The notes below the pieces were generated by a model, which made no database searches, was not told the DNA's origin, and saw only the letters and a program-made list of their open reading frames with translations. The position numbers and the translations under genes were made by a program. Below, piece after piece: positions 55,979-64,000 of a stretch of DNA of 64,000 bases. Origin of the DNA: Ophiostoma sp. CBS 140.51 (Eukaryota; Ascomycota; Sordariomycetes; Ophiostomatales; Ophiostomataceae); contig JANSLP010000008.1 of the NCBI GenBank assembly GCA_029298735.1, positions 124,001 to 188,000 on the forward strand. Reading direction: 5' to 3'. The number at the start of each line of letters is the position of its first letter. Positions within the stretch are counted from its first letter, which is position 1.

Positions 55979-57709
55979 TTATGCCCGGGAATCCTTGCCC
56001 CACCGGTCGACCGGCGGGAAACGAGCCATACGCTCCAGGTCGTCCAGATCCATGTGCGAGCGGATGTACTTCTCGCGGCCATCGTCATGCGGGTCGTAGT
56101 CCCAGCTGGCGAACTTGCCCGTCTTCAGGGCAGGCCACACAAACTGCCGCTGCCGCTGCGAGAGCTGCACGGCCTTGGTGATGGCGTCCATGTCCCAGCG
56201 CTCGGCGGCCTCGGCCTCGAACGCAGACAGAACCTGCTGAGCAATCTCGTCTTCTGCGGTGAAGGCAGCGCCCAGCTCCTTCTTCTTGTGCAGCGCCTTG
56301 GCCAGGTCGACCAGCTCATCGGGGTCGGCCTGCAGGTTGAACAGCTGCAAGCCGTCTGACGGGCAGATGACAAACTTGTATGCGCCGCGGCGGATCATCA
56401 TGAGCGGCGCAACAGTGCCCTCACCAGTGTACTCGGCAATGACAGTGTCCGGGCCGCCCTCGCGGTTCTGCAGGTGTGGCAGTAGCGACTGGCCGTCCAT
56501 CGGCAGATCCGGGTGCGGCTTAGCGCCCGTGAGGGCACACATGGTAGGCAGAATATCGAGTGTTGACACGTTCTGGGAGACGCGGTGGGGCTTGATGGAG
56601 TCGGTAGTCTCTTCCTGGCCCTCGCCGCCGTTGACACCAATGCCGGGCGGGTGGTGGATGAGGAAGGGCACGCGGACGGACGACTCAAAGTACGACATCT
56701 TGTACCACAGGCCGCGCTCGCCAAGCATGTCGCCGTGGTCGCCGCTGAAGATGACAATGGTGTCGTCGGCCAGGTCGCAGTCCTTCAGGATATTGAGCAG
56801 ACGGCCCAGGCAGTCGTCGACGTAGCTGACGGCGCCATAGTAGGCACGCTTGGCGCGCTTGACCTGCTCGTCAGTGAAGTCCTTGTCCCACAGGTCGCAG
56901 ACCTTGAGCAGACGCTTGCTGTGAGGGTCCTGCTCCTCCTTGGGGATGTTGATCTTGGGCATGTCAATGTCGACGCCCTCGTACATGTCCCAGAACTTGC
57001 GGTGGATGGTGTAAGGGTCGTGCGGGTGAGTGAGCGAGACAGTCAAGCAAAATGGGCGGCGCGTTGCCGGGTCTGCGCGCACATAATCGTACAGGTACTG
57101 CTCCGACCGGAACATGACCTCGTTGTCGTAGTCCAGCTGGTTGCTGCGCACGCAAACACCGGCCTGCTCGATGGAGCTGGCGTTGTGGTACCACTCGAGC
57201 CGCGTGTCCGGCTTGTCCCAGTTGACAACCCAGCCGAAATCACCGGGGTAAATGTCGCTTGTCAACCGAGTCTCGTAGCCGTGCAGCTGATCGCCAATAA
57301 AGTGCATCTTGCCGGCAAGAACGGTGTGGTAGCCTTGCAGACGCAGGTAGTGCGCGTACGTGGGAATGTCGCTGCCAATTTGTGCACCGTTGTCGTACGC
57401 ACCAATACCCATGGGTAGGCGGCCTGTGATCATGCTCATGCGCGAAGGTGCGCAGAGGGGCGAGGGGCAGTAGGCCGAGTCGAACTGGACCGACTTGGCT
57501 GCCAGAGCGTCAAGGTGGGGTGTGATGATCTGAGAGTTGGGGTTGTACATCTTGAGCTGGGGCGCGGCCAACTGGTCAGCCATGACATAAAGAATGTTGG
57601 GCTGCTTGCCCGACGGCTTCGGAACCGCCTGGGGGCCCGTGGACGAAGCAACGGGCGCAGCAGAGCCAACGGCCGGCGACGCGGGCATCGAGTTGAGATC
57701 GGGGGCCAT
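55979..57709 (-). CDS. Choline sulfatase (type I sulfatase)
   Basis: Single exon of 576 residues, ATG at 57709. The metal-binding start NILYVMADQ (Asp45), the formylglycine signature CAPSR (Cys86), GKMHFIGDQLHGYE and IFSGDHGDMLGERGLWYK are those of choline-O-sulfatase, and the C-terminal FVWPALKTGKFASWDYDP is a family feature. The enzyme hydrolyses choline-O-sulfate, a fungal sulfur store and osmolyte, to choline and sulfate. No signal peptide is seen; the first 33 residues are Ser/Pro/Ala-rich, so a cytosolic location is likely. Regulation by sulfur limitation is known for fungal sulfatases but no site was identified here. A short tandem repeat lies 20-80 bp before the ATG, in the probable 5' leader. 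Confidence 0.93.
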   Translation of the reverse strand: MAPDLNSMPASPAVGSAAPVASSTGPQAVPKPSGKQPNILYVMADQLAAPQLKMYNPNSQIITPHLDALAAKSVQFDSAYCPSPLCAPSRMSMITGRLPMGIGAYDNGAQIGSDIPTYAHYLRLQGYHTVLAGKMHFIGDQLHGYETRLTSDIYPGDFGWVVNWDKPDTRLEWYHNASSIEQAGVCVRSNQLDYDNEVMFRSEQYLYDYVRADPATRRPFCLTVSLTHPHDPYTIHRKFWDMYEGVDIDMPKINIPKEEQDPHSKRLLKVCDLWDKDFTDEQVKRAKRAYYGAVSYVDDCLGRLLNILKDCDLADDTIVIFSGDHGDMLGERGLWYKMSYFESSVRVPFLIHHPPGIGVNGGEGQEETTDSIKPHRVSQNVSTLDILPTMCALTGAKPHPDLPMDGQSLLPHLQNREGGPDTVIAEYTGEGTVAPLMMIRRGAYKFVICPSDGLQLFNLQADPDELVDLAKALHKKKELGAAFTAEDEIAQQVLSAFEAEAAERWDMDAITKAVQLSQRQRQFVWPALKTGKFASWDYDPHDDGREKYIRSHMDLDDLERMARFPPVDRWGKDSRA

Positions 57710-60406
57710 TGTGATGCCCGGTGAGAGTGACGTGAGTTCGTGTGAGTTTGTGTGAGTTTGTGTGAGTTGTGTGAGTTGTGTGAGTTGAGTCCTATGTAAG
57801 TAACAAAGTCTTGTCTCGTTGTCTACAACGATGATGAATAAGAAGCGAGGCTGTCACGAAGACAGGAAAAAATATGTTTTCTTTTTTTGAATGTATGAAC
57901 TGAGCCACACGTGAACAAGACAGGTAAGAGAAGAACAGACAGTAAAGAGAACAATGAGAAGACAATGAGGGGGATGGAGAGCGGTGAATAGGGAGTTAAC
58001 GAAGTGTGAAAGGAGGTTGTGAGGTGCGAGTCAGCCTGCGTCGGGACAAAGACTAACGCGGGGAAGGGATAGATGGGAGGGTATAGATGAAAGATGAAGA
58101 GAGAGGAAGAGAGATGAAGAGAGAAGAAGAATAAGGAAGGAACGAAAATAGAAAAGATGAAGAGAAGAGAAAAGTAATCTGTACAAAAATATGTCAAGAC
58201 CTTTCCTTTTCCCCGTTTTGGCCACAAAACACAAAATCCCTTGACTGCCGAAACCCCAGAATAACAAAAAAAGAACTCGCAATAGATGTCGAAACCTCGA
58301 ACGATCTATCGACGTCGTTCACAAGAAATGCTGCCAAAAAGCTGCAGAAAGCTGCGTATAGTCCAAGTAATCCGAAATTCGCAATTCAGTGCAGCTTGCA
58401 CCACAAGTAATCCCAAGCACGCAATCGTCGACAAGATCCTAGTTATGGCGATGGTGCAATCGACACTAGCAGGAGGAAGAAAAAAAAAGTAAAAGAAGCG
58501 GCGCGGATGGCATATAAATACGTCCCATCAAAACGCTTGCAAGTGACACGCCAACCTGGGGCACGCCAAACAGGCACCTGCAAATGGCGCCCAAAAAGCA
58601 CCAGAAAAACACCGATGGACACCAGACGACACCAAAGAACGCCAATGAGCAGCTAGACGGCGACAAAGGTAGACAAAAGAGACAAAAGAAGGGGCAAAGA
58701 CCGATTGTCAGGGTCCCACAGACGCCCACTGGAGGCTCTCTCCGAGGAACGCTGGGAACGCTGGGGACGACTGGAACGCTAGGCTTTCCCGGAACGCCCG
58801 ACGATTGGCTGACAGCGCGTTTAGGTTCGGAAAGGGGAGCATTGGGGACGCAAGTGGCGGGCAAAAAAGTGTCGAGTCAGTGTAGCGTGCTTTTTTTTGT
58901 GTGTCGTGATAATGGAGGGGGCGGCTTATTGGGACTTTTTTGGCTTGCGAGATGCATGGATGTTGTTGTCTTGGCCGGTTAGGGTTTCTGTATCGGGCAA
59001 GAATGGCGTGGGGAATGAGGGGCACGATCAGATACGAGGAAGGAGATAACCAGAGGGGTGTTGCAGGAGAGGATTTCGAATTGCGAAAACGGAAGTGCCA
59101 TACACACACGAACGTCGTCACAAGAGCGCAAAGAGAAGGAGCAGACCGACGACACACACGCACTTGCTGCTGACAAAAGGACAAAAAGACAGAGGACAGG
59201 AAAGTCGAAAGAACGGTGAAGAGATCGTCCACCGAAGGAAAGTGCTCACGTGGATGTGCAAATTGTGAACACAAAATTCAAACGAAGACTGCCCAAAGCG
59301 GCGTCGGTGACAGGACAAACAAAGAAGGGAAAAGGACGGACAAGCAGCCACCGCCAGGGAGAGTTCTAGGAGTCCAGGAAAGAGCGAACGAAAAAAGCGA
59401 ACACGCGACCATGCAAACTAGCCCGTGAGCAATTTCCTCGTCGGGTCTGGTCTGGTCTGGACGGGCCTGTCGCTATCTCTCACCAAGGGCACGACGCACG
59501 CAAAAACACACAAAAATGAACGCCGTTCTAAACCGACACAACCACAAGCTTTCCCCAACATAACCGCTGCCATATGCTGTCCTCGGGAGAGTATCTGGCG
59601 GTGTGCACGACGTCGCCGGACTAGACTCGTCTAGGAATGATCCAGGGTCCATTTTGATAGTTCCATCAGTCTCCTTCAATCTCCTTGGTATCCCTTTATC
59701 TCCTCTGTTGTCACCCCCTCTCCCAGTTTTTGTCATCAACACGGACGACAACGGACCCGACGCATTTGTTTAACGTAACAGCCGTCGGATGCGGGCATGC
59801 ATGTGGGCATGTGGGGAGGACGACAGCAAGAATTTCACAACATCCTGTCGTCGACTGGGGAGTGAAAAGGTTGAAATCAGCGAAGAAGTTGTGCATGTTG
59901 AGTCGACGTAGGTCAAGTCTTCGGTGACGAATATGGATGTGAAGCCAGCCACACATCCCACGTCCCCCCGTGATAGATAAGAGCAGCTGACGCCGTTGGA
60001 CGCCGTGCTTGTCCTCACCTTGCATCCAATCTACGTTGCACACCCGACGACACAACGACACGCAATTTGCATGTCAGACAACAGACGGCGTCAAGCTGAA
60101 GAATGAATGACGACAAATGAATTGAATTGGGGCCCGAGGGCAACCATGGATTACGACAATTACAACAAAATATGAAAAACAAAGAAAATATGAGCGAAGC
60201 CCGCGTGTCGGCCGCCAATGACGAACAAATGACCAATCCGGTCCGGTCCAGTCCAGAATCTAGTGTCTAGAATCCGGTGTCTATCCCTTTTCCGTGTCCT
60301 CGGACGTGTATCAACCACAATCTCTCAGTGTCTCTCCCTCCGACGGTCCACCACTTCCCGTCAACACTCTCATAACGCATAGCCCGCACTCTCGTCTGTT
60401 CGACGC
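57710..60406. other. Gene-poor intergenic region
   Basis: 2.7 kb between choline sulfatase and the MPDU1 stop. It includes the leader repeat, a purine-rich stretch (58080-58180) and a segment near 58735-58800 with repeated GGAACGCT/GGGAACGCT. The longest ORFs (58584-58982 plus, 58708-59274 minus) overlap each other on opposite strands and are low complexity; I do not call genes. Confidence 0.55.
57731..57790. repeat. 9-10 bp tandem repeat in the choline sulfatase leader
   Basis: Five to six near-identical GTGTGAGTT(T) units, read on the coding strand as repeated AACTCACAC, lie 22-81 bp before the start codon of choline sulfatase. Confidence 0.8.
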
Positions 60407-61273
60407 TCACTTCTTCGACGGCTTCTTGCTCTTGTTCTTCTTGGAGGGCGTCGACGTGGCTGAGGCCGATGAGCCGGTCTTGTTGCCCGACTTCTTGCCG
60501 GCGTTCTTGGCAGACGGTGCGTTCCAGTAGTACACCATCTGCGCGGCCAGCACCGCGTTCAGGACGAAACCGGCAATGAAGCTGTACAGGATCAGCTTGT
60601 CGTCAACCTCCTGGAGCGTCGTGAAGATGCGCGACAGCGAGCCGACCAGGTAGTTGAACACGGTGAAGGCGCTGAGCTGGCCCGTGCCGCCCTCCTGCCA
60701 GATGGCCAGGATCTGCGGGATCTTGCTGGCTACACCGAGCGCGCCGGCGCCGGCCTGGAGGTAGCCGAGCTGGGTCGAGTTAATGCTCAAGGCAGTGCCC
60801 TCGGCCAGACCGAACAGGGCCGTGGCAGCCACAGCCAGGACACCTGCCAGCAGAGCCGCTACAGCACCGCGGCCACTGTAGTTGAGCACGAGCAGCGTAA
60901 TGATGACGTTCTGCACGAGAATAAAGGCCGTCTCGCCGTAGGTGCTAAAGGGGAAGCCGTTGCGCACGTTGTAGGCCAGCGACACGAGGTAGCTCGTAGT
61001 CTCGAGCAGGTACGACAGGAAACTGACACCGGCGGCCGAGCGCGAGCTCACCAGGTTCAGGATCTGGGGCACCTTGACGACAGCCGATGCGGCCACAATA
61101 CCGACGCCCAGGCCCTTGGACACGGCCAGCTTGATGCAGTCGACATTGGTCTCGTCAACGTCGAGGATGAGCGCCTTGTAGCACGTGTCGCCGAGCAGAC
61201 CGACACCAATGTCGCGGATCGGCGCCGGCAGGTTGTGCGTCACCGGCTGAATGAGGGAGCGAACAGTATCCAT
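60407..61273 (-). CDS. MPDU1/Lec35 homologue (PQ-loop, mannose-P-dolichol utilisation)
   Basis: Single exon of 288 residues, ATG at 61273. Two PQ-loop repeats are visible, with KVPQILNLVSSRSAAGVSFLSY near residue 70 and KIPQILAIWQEGGTGQLSAF near 190, among about seven hydrophobic helices. ISLVGLL-like DIGVGLLGDTCYKALI at the N-terminus is typical of MPDU1. In animals this ER protein is needed for use of dolichol-phosphate-mannose and -glucose in N-glycan, GPI-anchor and O-mannose pathways. The C-terminus is a Lys/Ser-rich cytosolic tail; a strict KKxx retrieval signal is not present. Length fits the family. Confidence 0.9.
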   Translation of the reverse strand: MDTVRSLIQPVTHNLPAPIRDIGVGLLGDTCYKALILDVDETNVDCIKLAVSKGLGVGIVAASAVVKVPQILNLVSSRSAAGVSFLSYLLETTSYLVSLAYNVRNGFPFSTYGETAFILVQNVIITLLVLNYSGRGAVAALLAGVLAVAATALFGLAEGTALSINSTQLGYLQAGAGALGVASKIPQILAIWQEGGTGQLSAFTVFNYLVGSLSRIFTTLQEVDDKLILYSFIAGFVLNAVLAAQMVYYWNAPSAKNAGKKSGNKTGSSASATSTPSKKNKSKKPSKK

Positions 61274-61958
61274 TGTGATGCGTGGAGGAGGGGTGTCGTA
61301 GGGAGGTGGTTGAAGGAAAAGAGAAAGCAGTCGAGGAGGAAGAGTGTATTTCGAGGACGGATGTTCGGGACGTCGAAAAGAGTGACACTACCGAAAGGAA
61401 AAGATTTCCGGGTCGCAAAGGAGCAAACGAGAGCTGTGGACAGTTGCAATATGGGCTGAGGATGGAGCTGGAAGCTGGCGAACCGGGTGCTGCAGATTGC
61501 GAATTGTTTCCTATTGCTACGTCGCAAATTGGGGCCAAATTGCCTGTAAATGCTTCCCGTAAATTGCTGCCGACGGCGCGCCCAAGCAGTTGGGGACACC
61601 CTGGCGCGTCGACCTGCATTCCTTGGCGTCGCTGCTTGTTTGACGATGCGTGGTCGCGTGACTGGTCATGTGATCTTAACGAACGTCACTCCTTGTCTTG
61701 ATACCATCACGGCTGCTCTTTTTGTTTTCTCGTTTTGATTTCTGTCGTCCACCAAAAACTTTATTTCATATTTTATGATAAGTGGTGAGTCTGGTATATT
61801 CCATTGACCTTTTCGTGGGTCGTCCGTTCATGAGGTGTTTATTTTGTAAAGAGAAACTCGATGTGCCATCATGACAAAAATCAATGGAAAAGAACCATCT
61901 CCTCCGTGAACAAATAAGTCAAATGCTAACCTCAATTTTTTCCAAATAACCGGTCACT
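61274..61958. promoter_or_regulatory. MPDU1 promoter and 3' flank of the HBS1/SKI7 remnant
   Basis: About 685 bp. I looked here for the missing GTPase motifs (switch I RGVT, DAPGH, NKxD) in all frames of the provided translations and by eye and saw none. Confidence 0.55.
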
Positions 61959-62344
61959 TTATATTTCTATAAAAGTAAGAAGAGTTAGGTTGTATTCCTC
62001 GTTGTTGTCAAAAACCCAGGCGAGAGCAAACGACGACTTGCCAATAATCTTGGCTTCCTTTTCGTACTTGTTGATGGTCCGTTTCTCCACATAATCGAGG
62101 TCGAGCAGCAGGCGCGCCATCATCGTACTCTTGCCAGCGTCGACGTGACCAACCACGACAAAGCTGGTACTCCGCTTCAGATTGGCTTTACCGAATTCAT
62201 CCAGCACGTTGAGCTTTTTGCTCTTTTTTGTGGGTGCAAAATCGAGCTTCAAGTCCTTAACGCCTTCCACAAGCATCTCCTGTGGCTTTGGTGTACTCTT
62301 GGGAGTAGGCCTCGGTGTTGCCGGTTTGCTGGTATTTTTGAACG
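61959..62344 (-). pseudogene. Truncated Hbs1 GTPase exon downstream of the Ski7-like ORF
   Basis: The exon starts after a convincing acceptor: CACTAAC branch site, T-rich tract and CTATAG ending at 62345. It encodes about 128 residues: a Lys/Pro/Thr-rich linker (NTSKPATPRPTPKSTPKPQE), LNVLDEFGK, then SFVVVGHVDAGKS with the G1 loop at 62150-62127 and LLLDLDYVEKRTINKYEKEA, followed by GKSSFALAWV. In Hbs1 the next residues are D-Q-x-x-E-E-R-x-R-G-V-T with switch I; here the frame goes FDNNEE, then unrelated residues and TAA at 61961-61959. Switch I, G3 to G5 and both beta-barrel domains are absent. I read it as the decaying long-isoform end of an HBS1/SKI7 gene; an assembly error or a short functional tail are the alternatives. 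Confidence 0.75.
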
Positions 62345-62438
62345 CTATAGAGGGCGCAGGGAAAAAACGAAGCAAGTAATGTGTTAGTGTATTGATACTT
62401 TGGTATTCATAGAGCGCGAACAAGCAACGCTGTCACGC

Positions 62439-63728
62439 TTATTTCTTGGTCTGGCCACGGCGCCAACCTTTGGCCTGAGCATCCAACACGACGTCGTCGG
62501 GCGAGGGTTCCAAGAAGGCGTCAAATGCAGAGGGCGGAGCACGAGACAACGAGGGCACGGCCAGAAGAGATGATTCGTCTTGGGTTGGATTTGGCTTCTG
62601 CTTCTGCTTGTGCTTCTTGGGGCCAAATAGAGCCTGGGCAAATGCAGACGGCTGAGCGATCATAGCAGGGTCGGCTTTCACTGGGGCTAGCTTGTCATGG
62701 TGAATATCTTTCATGGCGAGAGGCTCAGCCGTTGGTGGTAGAGAGCTTGGTTTCGCTGGGGGGCTTGTTGGTGTAGCTTTTCTGGCCGTGGATGCACTCG
62801 TTGTCTCTCTCGGTGATCTCTGAGCAGGGCCGTCGATGGCTAGCTTAGCGGCCTTGTTCCGAAGCTCGCGCACATCCGCGTCTGCCTGCTCGCCGCTTGC
62901 TGGACCACCACCACCGGCCTCTTTGGACTTCTTCGCCTCCTCGGCCTTCCTCTTGCGTTGCGCGGCAAGTGCCTGCAGCTTGGACATTTTGGGCGCAGCT
63001 GCACTACTGGAACCGCCCAAAAGCCCACCTCGAGGCTGCTGCGGCGGCACAAGCACGGCCATGCGCGACCGGGGTACATTCAGCCAGGGCATGTCGCTAA
63101 AGAAGTCGGCAAGGAAAGCGCTGTCGGTCCGCGAGGGGATGGTTGTGGGCGCATGTGTCTTCGTCGTGGGTGGTAGAGGATAGAGTGGATATGCTTGGCA
63201 TTCTTTTTTGCGTGGTCGACCGTCAACGAATGTGTTGGAGCGCTTCCGTAGCCAGAGACGAGGAGAAGAGAAAGGGGACGTATCCAAACAGGAGACGAAA
63301 AAAGGGGGAATGGAACCAATACAACAAACAAAATCAAACGACAAGAGTAAAAGAAAGCATGACATTGACGTACCTGGTGCTTCTTGGGATGCTGCCTTGG
63401 CCTTTTTCCCTGCCGGTTCTGGCACCTCGACATATGTCCGCATCAGATAGCTCACGGCTTTGGCCTCGTCGTAGTCGTAGTATAATATTGACTCTTCGAC
63501 TTTTCCGCTGGGGACTTTTGCTGCATTCTCAGCGCCAAGCATGGCCACGACGTTGCCCTTTGCCTGCTCCATGAACGCCCGCTCCTCTTCCTCGGTGTAC
63601 TCCGCTGCGGGCTCCTCTGTTCCGTCGTAGAGGCCATCGTCGTATGTATCCTCGTCGTACTCCTCTTCCTCAAACTCGTCGAGATCTGCCCCATAGTCGT
63701 AGTTGCGCACAAGCCGATGTCGAGACAT
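62439..63728 (-). CDS. SKI7: HBS1/SKI7 locus, Ski7-like short product
   Basis: The ATG at 63728 opens an Hbs1-type N-terminus: NYDYGADLDEFEEEEYDE and a helical HBS1_N domain with EERAFMEQAKGNVVAML and YYDYDEAKAVSYLM. The frame stays open to TAA at 62439, but about 63100-63383 reads like an intron (donor GTACGT at 63383; acceptor uncertain, several AG sites before DSAFLADFFSDMPWLNVP). Then come PRGGLLGG, KMSKLQALAAQRKRK and a Ski7-specific end: PSAFAQALFG and SAFDAFLEPSPDDVVLDAQAKGW, the type of motif that links Ski7/HBS1LV3 to the exosome and Ski complex in mRNA surveillance. In many ascomycetes the same gene makes Hbs1 by splicing past this end to a GTPase exon; here that exon is truncated. 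A phase-compatible donor (CGAG/GTGGGC, 63028) exists for such splicing. Confidence 0.82.
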   Translation of the reverse strand: MSRHRLVRNYDYGADLDEFEEEEYDEDTYDDGLYDGTEEPAAEYTEEEERAFMEQAKGNVVAMLGAENAAKVPSGKVEESILYYDYDEAKAVSYLMRTYVEVPEPAGKKAKAASQEAPGTSMSCFLLLLSFDFVCCIGSIPPFFVSCLDTSPFSSPRLWLRKRSNTFVDGRPRKKECQAYPLYPLPPTTKTHAPTTIPSRTDSAFLADFFSDMPWLNVPRSRMAVLVPPQQPRGGLLGGSSSAAAPKMSKLQALAAQRKRKAEEAKKSKEAGGGGPASGEQADADVRELRNKAAKLAIDGPAQRSPRETTSASTARKATPTSPPAKPSSLPPTAEPLAMKDIHHDKLAPVKADPAMIAQPSAFAQALFGPKKHKQKQKPNPTQDESSLLAVPSLSRAPPSAFDAFLEPSPDDVVLDAQAKGWRRGQTKK

Positions 63729-64000
63729 GCTGGGTAGTTTGCTGGGGTGCCGGAGGATGGGGTTAAGATGCTGTTGGGGGTGGTTGAAAAGAAATGAATG
63801 TAAAAATTATTCGACCAGAAATTCGAGAGTAAAGAAAGAACGAGAGAAAAGAGCGTAGAGTCACGAGGTGGCTTTATTTATGTTTGGAAAGGAGACATGA
63901 ATATTAAGCTGCGCCTGGAGGGGCAGGTACGAAAGAGGGCAGCTGCCTTTGTATGTCACAGTGTGGGGTTGGCCTCAAAGAGTCAAGTTCCCCACAATAT
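63729..64000. promoter_or_regulatory. Promoter side of the HBS1/SKI7 locus
   Basis: 272 bp upstream of the ATG to the window edge; no further gene seen. Confidence 0.45.

Noticed and set aside
58584..59274. Overlapping opposite-strand ORFs (132 and 188 codons) and a GTLGTLGTTGTLG peptide repeat
   Set aside because: The repeat comes from GGAACGCT-type DNA repetition; neither strand shows a domain or splice signals.
61962..62020. Possible further intron (GTTTTTG...CTAAC...TATAG) after FALAWV that might rejoin the GTPase
   Set aside because: The donor is poor and the sequence after the TATAG does not encode switch I or any later GTPase motif.

Overview
The window is nuclear DNA of a filamentous ascomycete (Pezizomycotina, most likely Sordariomycetes). 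Genes are intron-poor, with short introns (about 50-100 bp), GTRAGT-like donors and CTAAC branch points. Many single-copy fungal genes are present: m-AAA protease, Tof1, Rfa3, two mitoribosomal proteins, Snf4, seipin, Med8, MPDU1 and Hbs1/Ski7. I cannot name the species from sequence alone. I see no tRNA, rRNA, transposon or CRISPR array.

Layout. 0-27.9 kb is mostly conserved cell machinery: a truncated DAL5-type MFS transporter at the left edge, a mitochondrial m-AAA protease divergent from the fork-protection factor Tof1, a 64-aa SMP-motif protein, Rfa3, a divergent mitoribosomal pair (uL4m/mL38), a large RhoGAP protein, the AMPK gamma subunit Snf4 and seipin. 28.2-45.3 kb is an accessory metabolic block of seven genes: galactonate-dehydratase-like enzyme, aldo-keto reductase, MFS transporter, PF04199 cyclase, Zn2Cys6 regulator, dihydroxyacetone kinase and an adenylation-carrier-reductase (NRPS-like) enzyme. 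47.9-63.7 kb returns to general genes: a DUF7918-type protein, a DUF7730-type protein, Med8, choline sulfatase, MPDU1 and an HBS1/SKI7 locus.

Most notable. (1) All four promoter regions of the 28-45 kb block carry the same 10-mer, GCTTTTCCGA or its complement, in seven perfect copies. I found no other perfect copy by eye in the window. In the promoter shared by the cyclase and the Zn2Cys6 gene it forms a near-perfect inverted repeat with CGG-N11-CCG geometry. This supports one co-regulated, possibly undescribed pathway cluster controlled by its own regulator. The enzymes suggest sugar-acid breakdown to triose (dehydratase, triose reductase, DHA kinase, transporter) coupled to an orphan carboxylic acid reductase; the expected keto-deoxy acid aldolase is not in the window. 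(2) The HBS1/SKI7 locus keeps a full Ski7-like short product and an intact splice acceptor for the Hbs1 GTPase part, but the GTPase region stops just after the G1 motif, so the locus looks reduced to a Ski7-only gene. (3) Both replication genes, tof1 and rfa3, carry an AGACGCGT (MluI cell-cycle box) about 180 bp upstream of their start codons.

Exon boundaries were assigned by eye from splice consensus, reading phase and protein similarity known to me; none was checked against RNA or databases.
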